Program-made: the position numbers and the translations under genes
In this document: positions 17,794 to 26,767 of the stretch, one piece after another
Numbering within the stretch: the first letter of the stretch is position 1
How the letters are laid out: each line of letters begins with the position of its first letter
NCBI GenBank assembly: GCA_002351535.1
Contig: DEGR01000064.1
Span: 62,001-126,000, forward strand
DNA from: Lachnospira sp. UBA2821
GTDB lineage: Bacteria > Bacillota > Clostridia > Lachnospirales > Lachnospiraceae
Direction: 5' to 3'
Length of the DNA: 64,000 nt
The notes under the pieces: generated by a model
Told to the model about the DNA's origin: nothing
The model's input: the letters and a program-made list of their open reading frames with translations, nothing else
Databases searched by the model: none

Positions 17794-19311
17794 TTATTCC
17801 CAATATTTCTTACACACAGTAGACAGTCCCAATGCTTCTATTAAATGCTCCTGCTTTACAGACTCTGAACCATCAAGATCTGCTATTGTTCTTGCAATCC
17901 TTAAAACTTTATAATAATTTCTTGTACTAAATCTAAACTTTTCAAATGCAGTTTTCATTATATCCCTGCTTTCATTATCAAGTCCGCAATACACAGAAAT
18001 TTTTTTAGATGTGATAGCTGCATTATCTTTAAACTCCTCATATTTATATCTTTCTTTCTGTATATCAGCCGCATTTGTAACCCTTTGTTTTATATCTTTA
18101 CTACTCTCTCCCTCCTTACATTCTATCAATTCATTATATGTAACAGCAGGAACTTCAACACATATATCCATTCTGTCCAAAATAGCCCCACTGATTCTTT
18201 TTATGTATCTTTTCACTTCCTCTTCCGAACATGAACATCTGCTCCTGTCAGGATAATAACCACATTTACAAGGGTTCATTGCTGCCACAACCATTGTATC
18301 TGCAGCAAACTCATAACTTCCTGTTGCTCTTGATATAGTAATAGTTCCCTCTTCCATCGGCTGTCTTAATGAATCAATCACCAATGGATTAAATTCCGGG
18401 AGCTCATCCAAAAACAAAACTCCCTTATGTGCCATCGTTATCTCTCCCGGTGCAGGATATCTTCCTCCTCCTGCCATTGCCTGTACTGTAATAGTATGAT
18501 GTGGTGCTCTATATGGTCTCTTTATTTTATCAACACTACCTTCAAGCTGACCACATATACTATATATTCTTGCAATCTCCATCTTCTCAGCTTTAGATAA
18601 ATCCGGCATAATTCCTGCAATGCGTTTTGCAATCATCGACTTTCCTGCTCCAGGCGGACCAATCATAAGCATGTTATGTCTGCCGGCTACGGCAATCTCT
18701 GCCGCCCTTCTTATTAAGTTATGCCCTTTGACTTCACTAAAATCTTCCACCGTAGTGTCCCTTATATCCTCGTCCCTATAATTATTATAAGTATATTCTG
18801 TCCCGATATTAATATATTCCACACACTCTTTAAGATTTGATACAGGAATTATATGAATATTTCCTGCCTCTGTTGCTTCATTATAATTATCATATGGAAT
18901 AATACAATGTTTCACACCACCGCTAACCGCTTCTATTAATATAGGAAGAACTCCATTAACTTTATGAATACTGCCATCAAGACTTAATTCCCCTACAATA
19001 ATTGTATCAGCTAATCTTGATGGATTAATTACATCTGTTGCAGCCATTATAGCAACAGCTATAGGTAAATCAAATAATACTCCAGCCTTCCTCTTATCTG
19101 CCGGAGAAAGATTAATAGTTATCCTCTGTGCCCTTAATTCAAATCCTGAATTACGAATCGCAGACCTTACCCTTTCCCTTGCTTCTTTTACTTCTGATGA
19201 CAAAAGCCCTACCATATTAAAAAAAGGCATTCCATTACACACATCAGCTTCTACATTCAATATATACGGACGCATCCCCCATATTGCTCCACTTATTACA
19301 CTATAATACAT
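17794..19311 (-). CDS. comM: YifB/ComM-family Mg-chelatase-like AAA+ ATPase
   Basis: AAA+ helicase-like protein; in transformable bacteria ComM drives branch migration during integration of donor DNA. It shows the N-terminal ChlI-like domain (MPFFNMVGLLSSEVKEARER, TINLSPADKRKAG), Walker A MIGPPGAGKS (about residues 215-224), VLFLDELPEF (Walker B), MNPCKCGYYPDRSRCSC, and a C-terminal Mg_chelatase_C domain (FRFSTRNYYKVLRIARTIAD). Length is 505 residues. It is first in the comM-dprA-topA-codY run and has a near-perfect promoter. Confidence 0.95.
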   Translation of the reverse strand: MYYSVISGAIWGMRPYILNVEADVCNGMPFFNMVGLLSSEVKEARERVRSAIRNSGFELRAQRITINLSPADKRKAGVLFDLPIAVAIMAATDVINPSRLADTIIVGELSLDGSIHKVNGVLPILIEAVSGGVKHCIIPYDNYNEATEAGNIHIIPVSNLKECVEYINIGTEYTYNNYRDEDIRDTTVEDFSEVKGHNLIRRAAEIAVAGRHNMLMIGPPGAGKSMIAKRIAGIMPDLSKAEKMEIARIYSICGQLEGSVDKIKRPYRAPHHTITVQAMAGGGRYPAPGEITMAHKGVLFLDELPEFNPLVIDSLRQPMEEGTITISRATGSYEFAADTMVVAAMNPCKCGYYPDRSRCSCSEEEVKRYIKRISGAILDRMDICVEVPAVTYNELIECKEGESSKDIKQRVTNAADIQKERYKYEEFKDNAAITSKKISVYCGLDNESRDIMKTAFEKFRFSTRNYYKVLRIARTIADLDGSESVKQEHLIEALGLSTVCKKYWE

Positions 19312-19352
19312 AATTTACCCCTTTTCCCACATATTTATTGTGTTACATTTTA

Positions 19353-19381
19353 ATTATAACTTTCCACATACCATATGTCAA
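19353..19381 (-). promoter_or_regulatory. Promoter of the comM-dprA-topA-codY operon
   Basis: Minus strand: TTGACA (19381-19376), 17-base spacer, TATAAT (19358-19353), a full-consensus sigma-A promoter about 40 bases before the comM ATG. The region beyond it holds the terminator of the pilus operon. Confidence 0.88.
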
Positions 19382-19416
19382 TACTTATAATGCGTGTATT
19401 TTCCTCGTAGCCACAA

Positions 19417-19447
19417 CAAAAAGGAACTGCCATTTCTGACAGTTCCT
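19417..19447 (-). terminator. Terminator at the end of the type IV pilus operon
   Basis: Minus strand: AGGAACTG, loop TCAGAAATGG, CAGTTCCT, then TTTTTG. It lies 25 bases after the stop codon of the 2016-residue protein gene and closes the pilus operon before the comM promoter. Confidence 0.88.
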
Positions 19448-19471
19448 AAAAATCATTTTTATGAAATTGTA

Positions 19472-22400
19472 CTAATTTAAGTAATTAAATTTCTTCTTTG
19501 CAACAGTGAATCCTGCTACATCAGATTCTTTAGTCTCAATCAAACCATACTGGTTAATGTTCTGTGTTACAACCTGTGTACAAACCTTATGCTTTGAAAG
19601 GAATTCCATAGCTTTATTATACACATCACTCTTATCAGTGTAATGAACGTTCGCAATTTCTCCGACTTCCATTCCAATCATAGCTATATCCTGATAAGTA
19701 ATCTTATAAGCCATTTCTTCTCTGTTATGTAAATCCGGTCCATTAAGCTGCATTACACTGTTATCGTCAATCGACCTAAGTTTTGAATTAGCCCCATTTA
19801 AAAGTTTATCAACATTTTCATTATACTTTCCGTCATTATCCACATCTATGAAAATCTTGCAATCTGTGAAGCAGTTAGCTCCCTTCTTATTATCATAATC
19901 ACGTGGAACAAATCTTACTTCAAATGAATCATCCGTATCATATGCATACATTACATCACCGTTTTTAGATGTTTTGCTTGCATTTGTATATTCTACGACA
20001 GGTTTTGATGAACCAACCTTGATAGCAGCAACAACAGTGTTAATAAATAATTTAATCTCTGTATCTTCATTAACCGTTGAATGTCCTGCACCTGTATATG
20101 TTATATTTCCTTTTGAGTAGATATAGAAGTTATTTGAACCATCTCCACCCATAATTCCATAGAACTGATTGCTTCCTGCATCAAGAGTATACCATACAGT
20201 AACATCACTGTCTTCCATATTAAGACGTGTATACTGGAAATGTGTTGTGGAAACTTTAAGTTTCTCACCGATATTAAACGGATACATAGTAATCTGTCCC
20301 TGATTAGTACGCTTAACAGATGTTGTTGTCTCAAGTCCTTTATCAGATGTTCCTATCGCATTACCTGTTCCTGAATTAGCTCTGTATGGCCAGAAAGGAT
20401 CATTCTTTCCTGATGGATCATATCTTAACAGATGTCCATCCTGATATCCTCTGAAGTCTGACTGGTCAAGACTAGGATTCAGATACATTCTTGAGTTTAC
20501 AATACCCTGATTATAGAGATATAAATCTTTAAGTACAGGCTGATCTGTGCTCGTTGATGAAGGATTAAATGCTAATGGCGAGAATGATGCACCATAATAA
20601 TCCATACCAAGCATACCTCTCATATATGATGTTGTATATCTTGCAAACTGCTGACCTGATTCATCTAACGCTGAACTTGCATTGTTAGCTGTATAATAAT
20701 TGTACGATGTTCTCCATCCGGCATTATCATGTGCAAATAACAATGAATGTTTGGCAACATTTACAAAGTAGTCGATATTGTTAAGACATGCAACACTGTT
20801 AATATCAAGACCTGCATACGAATCACAATATCCAAATACAATCATATCAAATGCCTTATTCTTATCATCAGATGAAACATTTCCACTAAAGTTTCCTACC
20901 TTAAGCAATGAACTGTTCTCATCATATACTTTATCACTGCTTTCATTATTCCACTTAGCAACAAAATCCTTATAATTGATTACATATGTAGTAATCTTAT
21001 AATCATGAATATTGGAAGCCTGAGCTGCCAATTTCTGATCAAAGTCCAAATGATTTCCATTTGTTCTAACCCATAACACATTAACTGGTTTCTGTTCTGA
21101 GCATTTGAATGCTGAATATCCTGTATATGTCCATTTATTTTCGTTATTCTGCTTATTATATACTACTATCTTCCAAGGAATAAATCCTTCGAGATCACCA
21201 GGCCACTTTCCTGATATTGTAACTGTATTATCTTTCTCATTAAATTTGTATGAAGGATCAATCTCTATACATGTATTTCCCTCAAATGAACCTGTACCCG
21301 TTTTATCAAGGTACATCTGGATTTCATAATTATCTTCTACATATTTCATTGTAACATCAGTAGCTAACTGTAACTTTACAGTATATCTGCTCTGGTCACC
21401 TATCATATTACCGATAGTTCCTGCCTGAACTTCCTCAGTACTGCTATTAGCCTTCATATGATACTGTTGAGGACCACTTACATATTTAAAGTCAACCTGC
21501 AGATTTCTCTTAGCTGCAAATGCAAGACCACCATCGAATTTATGATCGTTATCAAGATAATCCGGATTCTTACCGGATTTTGCAAATTCATATTTTACCA
21601 GACTTGCACATTTCCTTCCGTCTTTGAATACCTGATTACCATTAGCATCAAATCCTGTGTATGTACCTGATGCTTCATCATATCCAAGCTTCTTCGCCTG
21701 CTCTATAAAGTTATAAAGCTTAGAATACTTATCAAGATATCTTAATCTTACAGCCTTATCATATCCTATACTCTTATATTCAGAACCACTATCTTCGCCT
21801 GATTCATTAGTTACATATTCATCAGAGTTTATAAGTCCTTCACCAAACATTACAGGATATCCTGCCTTAACGTAGTCTAATAATTCATTCATTCTATCCA
21901 CAGTGATATCATTTCCACATAATCTTGTATCAGCCTGTGAATTTTTCACTACATAATTATTTGAAGTATTAAGATTCCATGATGGATTTGTATTATTCTG
22001 GAACTCTGCGAAGAAAAACTTACGCCATGTAGCCATCTCTGAATTATAATACTGATTATTAGAATATCCTGTCACAGTATAATCATCAGCCGCTGTTCCT
22101 CTGAATCCGGATCTGATTTTAATTAAATCACCAATTCCGGTATACACAAGTCCGTCCATACTCTTATCTCTGAAGTATGTTCTCATAACAGACTTACCAT
22201 CTTTTGACTCATACTTATATTTTGACATTGCACCGGAATCTGTTCCGAAATATATAAGATCATATTCAGATGTAAGATCCTGTTTTCTTGTATTAAATTC
22301 TCTGACACCCATACATGTAACTTTAATATAATCTTTATAGTTATTATTATTCATACCTGAATAGTCAAACTTAAGACTTTTAGCAAGGTACTGTGCAGAT

Positions 22401-25400
22401 GCATAATCGTCAAGTTCTGTAACACCACCAACCGGCTCAATAACTAATACTTTGTAAGGTAATGATACTACATTTTCCTCAATTCCCATTATATATTCAA
22501 TAATGTCACCTTTAGTTGTATTATTTCCTGATATCAAAGTATTATATGATGTCGGCTGCGTATTATCTGTACTAAGCTTAGAATTATTTGATGCTGTGCT
22601 TTTGCTTGTGTAGTTAAGCTCACCTATAACTGAATCCTGTTTTCTATAGTTATACTTCTTAACACCTCCGGCGGCATCATAAAGCTTAATTGTATAATCT
22701 GATCCTGCCGGATCACCTTCACCAATTGTTATCTTATCACCGTTTCCAAACTCACCGGTTCTTTCAGTCTTTCCATCTACAATAAGATCATATTTTGTTG
22801 AAGTACATCCTCTTACATACAAATCTACCTGTAATTTTTCTATAAAGTTAACCGTTGATTCTTCCTTATTAGCTCCCGGCTTTGCATAAAAACCAAAGTT
22901 TTCTTCATATCTATTGTCATTAGAAACATAATTTTTATTATCTGTTCCATGTGTGTATGACGATATAGTAAAATAATTTGTTTTTGTTAAATCAATATTT
23001 TTAACGTCATCTGTCTGATTCCCTTTCCAATTAATATCATTTGTAAAAAGGAATGAATTATAATTTTTAGTTTCATATCCATATAGACAATTATTGTAAT
23101 TAGAATCGCATGCTATTAATTTATTATTATAACTCTCATTGCTTGATTTCCAAAAATGTACATAACAATTCTTATATCTATTTGATGCGTTTTTAATATT
23201 TACAATAACAGGTTTTATATTGCTTGGGAATTTAAATGTATCCTGTGTAAATGCCGAACTTCCGTCAGATACAACTCCTTCTGTCAATCTCTTACCACTG
23301 ACAAATGTTTCTCCACCTAAGAACTGGTCCCCACTGAATGAATATGTCTTTTTATTAACATAATTTCTGGTCGGTCCCTGAACAACTCCTCCACCGGTTC
23401 CGACTGCATATACCTTACCTACAACATCAGGCTCTCTATAATGCTCTGCGTTTGTAGAATCAGAACCAAGGAATGTTCCTTTATACCATGCATTATTACC
23501 TTTATCAGTATCACTTGTAATACCTTCGCCATTTTCATTAAGACCGGCTGTGAAATAATATCCCTCGCTGTCAATCTTTGTTCTAATCTGTTCATTATAA
23601 TAATTAGGTGTAAGCTGACGAAGAACTAAAAGCATCTTATATACGTTGTTAGTATTATCAACACCTTCTGCCTTAAGCTGCTCAACATCTGATGTAGTGT
23701 AATCACCAATTGAGTGCTTCTCAAGAAGATCCGTATTATACATGAATCCTCTTTCCTGTACCATAGCATAATCATATAACGCCATAGCTGATTCCCACAT
23801 CATATCATATTTCTCAGCAACATCAACCTGATTGTTCTCAGCATTTACCTTCTCTATAAAGTTCTCAATTGCATCTTTGTTATATGTCCAGATAAATACT
23901 GACCCCGGTGTTGTCTCTTCTTCTGTAGTAGTTTCTTCATTTTCTGAACTATTATCTGTCGTTCCTTCTTCACCTGCTACAGTAGTTGTCTCTTCTGTCG
24001 CATCTTCTTTAGTTGTTGGCTGTTCCTGCTCAACTTCTTTCTGAATAAGGAATTTCTTCTTATCATCTAATTTACTTATACCATCTAAGTATTTATCAAG
24101 TAATTCTTCATCATATCCTTTAAGCTCTGCAAGTTCAAACACCCTTGATGCATCTGCTGAAAGATTAACCATATTTTCATCTGACATAGGTGCCTGTGCA
24201 ATAGTGTTAAGTGCGGCATCTTTTTCAGCTTCATTAACTGTCTTGAATATCTCTCCGACTTTAACTCCATATTTACTGTCACTAAGAGTTCCATCTATAA
24301 CGAAATCATCTGACGCGAAATATTTAGCATAAGCTGCTTTATTAAGCTCATTATAATCCTCAGACATAACCTTTCCTATTACTGATTCGATTTCGCTATA
24401 GTCAGCATCTTCCATCTCTTTATTTTCTTTTAAGAGCATAACAGCACTCTTAAGCTGGTCTTTATTAGTAAGTGCTATTGCAGAGTTAAGACTTCTTGTA
24501 GTTGAAATCTTCTGACTGATTATCATATTAACATATTCGTCAAGATTAACCTCAAACACATTCTGGGAATCATACATCTGAAGATATCTCTTAAGCTCGC
24601 TTCTCTCTTCATCAGTAATTGTACCCTTTTGTGAAAATGGTTTAATCTTTTCGAATGCCTCTGCGTTAGCAGTCGATTCTGCATCTGTCATAAGTTTCTG
24701 TAATGATTTAACCATATTGGTTTCACTTGTTTTATTATATATTCCTGCTGAAAGTGCCCCTATCGCACTATTATAATTGTCTATATAAATCTCTGAAAAG
24801 TTTTCTAAACCTGCCCATTTATATGTCTGTTTAGTTAATAATGCCGCCTTTGCAGGTTTACCCGCCGCTTCAGCTATTAATCTTAAAGCATATTTTTGTT
24901 TATCCTCTTTTGCAATATATGAATCTGCATAAGTTGCTCCATATGTGCCTGCCTCAATATTACCTTTGCCATCATTCATAATCTGGTCATAGTAATATAA
25001 AAGATTTGCATTCGAATCTGCTGAATTAAGATATACAAGATCTGCATCATCAAGATCTGATTCAACAAAATCTTTTGCCTGTACTACCTTAACTATAATC
25101 TGGTCACCATCATCAGTCATGTTCCCACCAAGTACATTCTGATTAAATGTATCTGATAACACATCACCTTTAACCGTATAATTATATCCTGATGCACTAG
25201 GAGTTTTCTCAAGTACATATCCGGTAGCATTTTTAAAATCATTTATGTCAATATCTCCATGATACTGCTCTATCTTTTCTTTTGTTATTGGTTCCTGACC
25301 ATCTACTGTATATCCGATTATCTGCTGGCCATTCTGTGCTACAATCTCAAGAATTGTAACCACCTTTTTCTCTGTAACCTTGCCATCTTTATCTTTTTGG

Positions 25401-25522
25401 AACAATCCTGCAAGAGTAGGAAACTTATATACCGCAAAGACAGCTAATGCAAGAACAAGACACAAACTAATAACTGCTGTAATTGAAGCTCTTAATTTGT
25501 TTTTCTTAAAATAACTTTTCAT
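19472..25522 (-). CDS. Giant signal-anchored surface protein of the type IV pilus operon (possible tip adhesin)
   Basis: A 2016-residue protein of unknown function. A basic N-terminus and one hydrophobic segment (about residues 13-33) indicate secretion or membrane anchoring. Visible regions are: an acidic helical part to about residue 500; a Thr/Glu-rich linker at about 500-540; a beta-rich, Asn/Tyr-rich middle; two similar alpha/beta stretches with hydrophobic strands (KVLVIEP and DLIYFGTDSG from about residue 1020; VNVLWVRTNG and MIVFGYCDSYAGLD from about 1480); and near residue 1893 a Ca2+-loop-like DVDNDGKYNENVD. From memory it resembles Lachnospiraceae proteins carrying DUF5057, which is uncertain. 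It is last in the pilus operon, 19 bases after the pilW-like gene, the place pilY1 takes in Pseudomonas. A tip-adhesin role is inference. Confidence 0.7.
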   Translation of the reverse strand: MKSYFKKNKLRASITAVISLCLVLALAVFAVYKFPTLAGLFQKDKDGKVTEKKVVTILEIVAQNGQQIIGYTVDGQEPITKEKIEQYHGDIDINDFKNATGYVLEKTPSASGYNYTVKGDVLSDTFNQNVLGGNMTDDGDQIIVKVVQAKDFVESDLDDADLVYLNSADSNANLLYYYDQIMNDGKGNIEAGTYGATYADSYIAKEDKQKYALRLIAEAAGKPAKAALLTKQTYKWAGLENFSEIYIDNYNSAIGALSAGIYNKTSETNMVKSLQKLMTDAESTANAEAFEKIKPFSQKGTITDEERSELKRYLQMYDSQNVFEVNLDEYVNMIISQKISTTRSLNSAIALTNKDQLKSAVMLLKENKEMEDADYSEIESVIGKVMSEDYNELNKAAYAKYFASDDFVIDGTLSDSKYGVKVGEIFKTVNEAEKDAALNTIAQAPMSDENMVNLSADASRVFELAELKGYDEELLDKYLDGISKLDDKKKFLIQKEVEQEQPTTKEDATEETTTVAGEEGTTDNSSENEETTTEEETTPGSVFIWTYNKDAIENFIEKVNAENNQVDVAEKYDMMWESAMALYDYAMVQERGFMYNTDLLEKHSIGDYTTSDVEQLKAEGVDNTNNVYKMLLVLRQLTPNYYNEQIRTKIDSEGYYFTAGLNENGEGITSDTDKGNNAWYKGTFLGSDSTNAEHYREPDVVGKVYAVGTGGGVVQGPTRNYVNKKTYSFSGDQFLGGETFVSGKRLTEGVVSDGSSAFTQDTFKFPSNIKPVIVNIKNASNRYKNCYVHFWKSSNESYNNKLIACDSNYNNCLYGYETKNYNSFLFTNDINWKGNQTDDVKNIDLTKTNYFTISSYTHGTDNKNYVSNDNRYEENFGFYAKPGANKEESTVNFIEKLQVDLYVRGCTSTKYDLIVDGKTERTGEFGNGDKITIGEGDPAGSDYTIKLYDAAGGVKKYNYRKQDSVIGELNYTSKSTASNNSKLSTDNTQPTSYNTLISGNNTTKGDIIEYIMGIEENVVSLPYKVLVIEPVGGVTELDDYASAQYLAKSLKFDYSGMNNNNYKDYIKVTCMGVREFNTRKQDLTSEYDLIYFGTDSGAMSKYKYESKDGKSVMRTYFRDKSMDGLVYTGIGDLIKIRSGFRGTAADDYTVTGYSNNQYYNSEMATWRKFFFAEFQNNTNPSWNLNTSNNYVVKNSQADTRLCGNDITVDRMNELLDYVKAGYPVMFGEGLINSDEYVTNESGEDSGSEYKSIGYDKAVRLRYLDKYSKLYNFIEQAKKLGYDEASGTYTGFDANGNQVFKDGRKCASLVKYEFAKSGKNPDYLDNDHKFDGGLAFAAKRNLQVDFKYVSGPQQYHMKANSSTEEVQAGTIGNMIGDQSRYTVKLQLATDVTMKYVEDNYEIQMYLDKTGTGSFEGNTCIEIDPSYKFNEKDNTVTISGKWPGDLEGFIPWKIVVYNKQNNENKWTYTGYSAFKCSEQKPVNVLWVRTNGNHLDFDQKLAAQASNIHDYKITTYVINYKDFVAKWNNESSDKVYDENSSLLKVGNFSGNVSSDDKNKAFDMIVFGYCDSYAGLDINSVACLNNIDYFVNVAKHSLLFAHDNAGWRTSYNYYTANNASSALDESGQQFARYTTSYMRGMLGMDYYGASFSPLAFNPSSTSTDQPVLKDLYLYNQGIVNSRMYLNPSLDQSDFRGYQDGHLLRYDPSGKNDPFWPYRANSGTGNAIGTSDKGLETTTSVKRTNQGQITMYPFNIGEKLKVSTTHFQYTRLNMEDSDVTVWYTLDAGSNQFYGIMGGDGSNNFYIYSKGNITYTGAGHSTVNEDTEIKLFINTVVAAIKVGSSKPVVEYTNASKTSKNGDVMYAYDTDDSFEVRFVPRDYDNKKGANCFTDCKIFIDVDNDGKYNENVDKLLNGANSKLRSIDDNSVMQLNGPDLHNREEMAYKITYQDIAMIGMEVGEIANVHYTDKSDVYNKAMEFLSKHKVCTQVVTQNINQYGLIETKESDVAGFTVAKKKFNYLN

Positions 25523-25541
25523 TGTTTAACCTCCTTTTTAA

Positions 25542-26159
25542 CTATTTAGCACAACGAATCTTATATTCATCCTGATATGTAACTGATTTGCCTTTCATTG
25601 AAATCTCAAATTTTACATTTACCAGATTTGATGTTGCCTTCTCAACAGTAGTCCCTGCAGGAAGTGGTGAAGTCGTTGTTACCGGTGTAACAGTTGTAGG
25701 AGTTGCTCCTGTTGTAGTAGGTGTAACAGAAGTCGTTGTAGGAGCTGTTGTAGTCTCTTTACCTGTTTCTCCAAAACTTACCTGAAATGAATCTACCTTA
25801 TCAGACACCAGATGGTCATCTATAGCCGCTCCCGGTGTCTCACCTGCATCATATAATGCCAGTTTATTATTATCCTTATCATAATACAATACCTTATTAC
25901 CTGTATTAAGCTGCAGATATGTCGTTCCCTCATATATTGAAGCTGAATCATACTTTCCTGCAACTATTGCATCTGACACAATCCCTGATACGAACTGAAC
26001 CTCTGTCTGAATCTCCGTATTCTTTGTAGTACTGTCATATTCTTTTGAACCGACAGTAACAAATGAAAATGCTGACACAATTACGATGCACGATATTGCA
26101 AGTCCTATAATCAACTCAAGCAAGGACAGACCTTTATTATTTAATAAAACTTTTTTCAT
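25542..26159 (-). CDS. PilW/GspJ-like minor pilin with Thr-rich linker
   Basis: A 205-residue prepilin-like protein with a type III signal: basic leader MKKVLLNNKG, then LSLLELIIGLAISCIVIVSA, with Glu at mature position 5. The rest has pseudopilin-like beta segments (VLYYDKDNNKLALYD). Residues about 135-172 are almost only Thr, Pro, Val and Ser, an unusual insert for a pilin and a plausible O-glycosylated spacer. It lies between the pilH-like gene (14 bases) and the giant surface protein gene (19 bases). PilW/GspJ assignment rests on position and size rather than strong sequence identity. Confidence 0.75.
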   Translation of the reverse strand: MKKVLLNNKGLSLLELIIGLAISCIVIVSAFSFVTVGSKEYDSTTKNTEIQTEVQFVSGIVSDAIVAGKYDSASIYEGTTYLQLNTGNKVLYYDKDNNKLALYDAGETPGAAIDDHLVSDKVDSFQVSFGETGKETTTAPTTTSVTPTTTGATPTTVTPVTTTSPLPAGTTVEKATSNLVNVKFEISMKGKSVTYQDEYKIRCAK

Positions 26160-26173
26160 TCCTCTTATCCTCC

Positions 26174-26740
26174 TTACTTATCAGCTTTATACTTACCTGT
26201 TTCAATAAGCTTTATGGTCTTCGACAATGTAGAATACTCAACATGTATTGCAGATATTTCATTTCCGATAATAGCATTTGTATGCGGATTAATTGTACCC
26301 AGCATTTTAGAAGAAAAAGTACCATTTGACCTATTATACTTTATCATAATATGTCCCGATGATGCCGTAATCTCGGTCTTATTGCCGGATGCTTTATCAA
26401 CAGAATAAATCTTCGCTTTCTTACCAAGTGATGTTGTGCTAAGCACCTTATATGAATAAGATACACCACCTGTCGGTGATGGAGTTGTAGTAACCTTTAC
26501 AACCTCAGCATGATATCCGGATGAATCTTTATATATATCACCATATATTTCATTACTCTTAGACATTGTATCACTACGCAGGTCGCTCAGAAATGCTGTT
26601 GTACCTTTGTAGGCTTCATTAAAATATCCTTTTTTCAGCATACCAAATATACCTACGGCGCTTCCTGTAACAATAGCAAGAATTGCGATTGTTACAATTA
26701 ATTCAATTAGTGAAAAACCTTTATTCTTATTATGTGCCAT
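26174..26740 (-). CDS. PilH/GspH-like minor pilin
   Basis: A 188-residue type IV prepilin-like protein: leader MAHNKNKG, then FSLIELIVTIAILAIVTGSA, with Glu5 present. The C-terminal part contains the strand pattern IMIKYNRSNGTFSSKM typical of FimU/GspH-like minor pilins. The ATG at 26740 is preferred because GAGGAG lies 8 bases before it; a GTG at 26755 falls inside that ribosome binding site. It is one of four minor-pilin-like genes in a row (pilV-, pilX-, pilH- and pilW-like). Confidence 0.78.
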   Translation of the reverse strand: MAHNKNKGFSLIELIVTIAILAIVTGSAVGIFGMLKKGYFNEAYKGTTAFLSDLRSDTMSKSNEIYGDIYKDSSGYHAEVVKVTTTPSPTGGVSYSYKVLSTTSLGKKAKIYSVDKASGNKTEITASSGHIMIKYNRSNGTFSSKMLGTINPHTNAIIGNEISAIHVEYSTLSKTIKLIETGKYKADK

Positions 26741-26767
26741 TGTTACACTCCTCACCTTCTTATTTCA

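Noticed and set aside
25630..25760. Repeat tract in the pilW-like gene as a CRISPR array or insertion
   Set aside because: It is in frame, encodes a Thr/Pro-rich linker and has no spacer structure.
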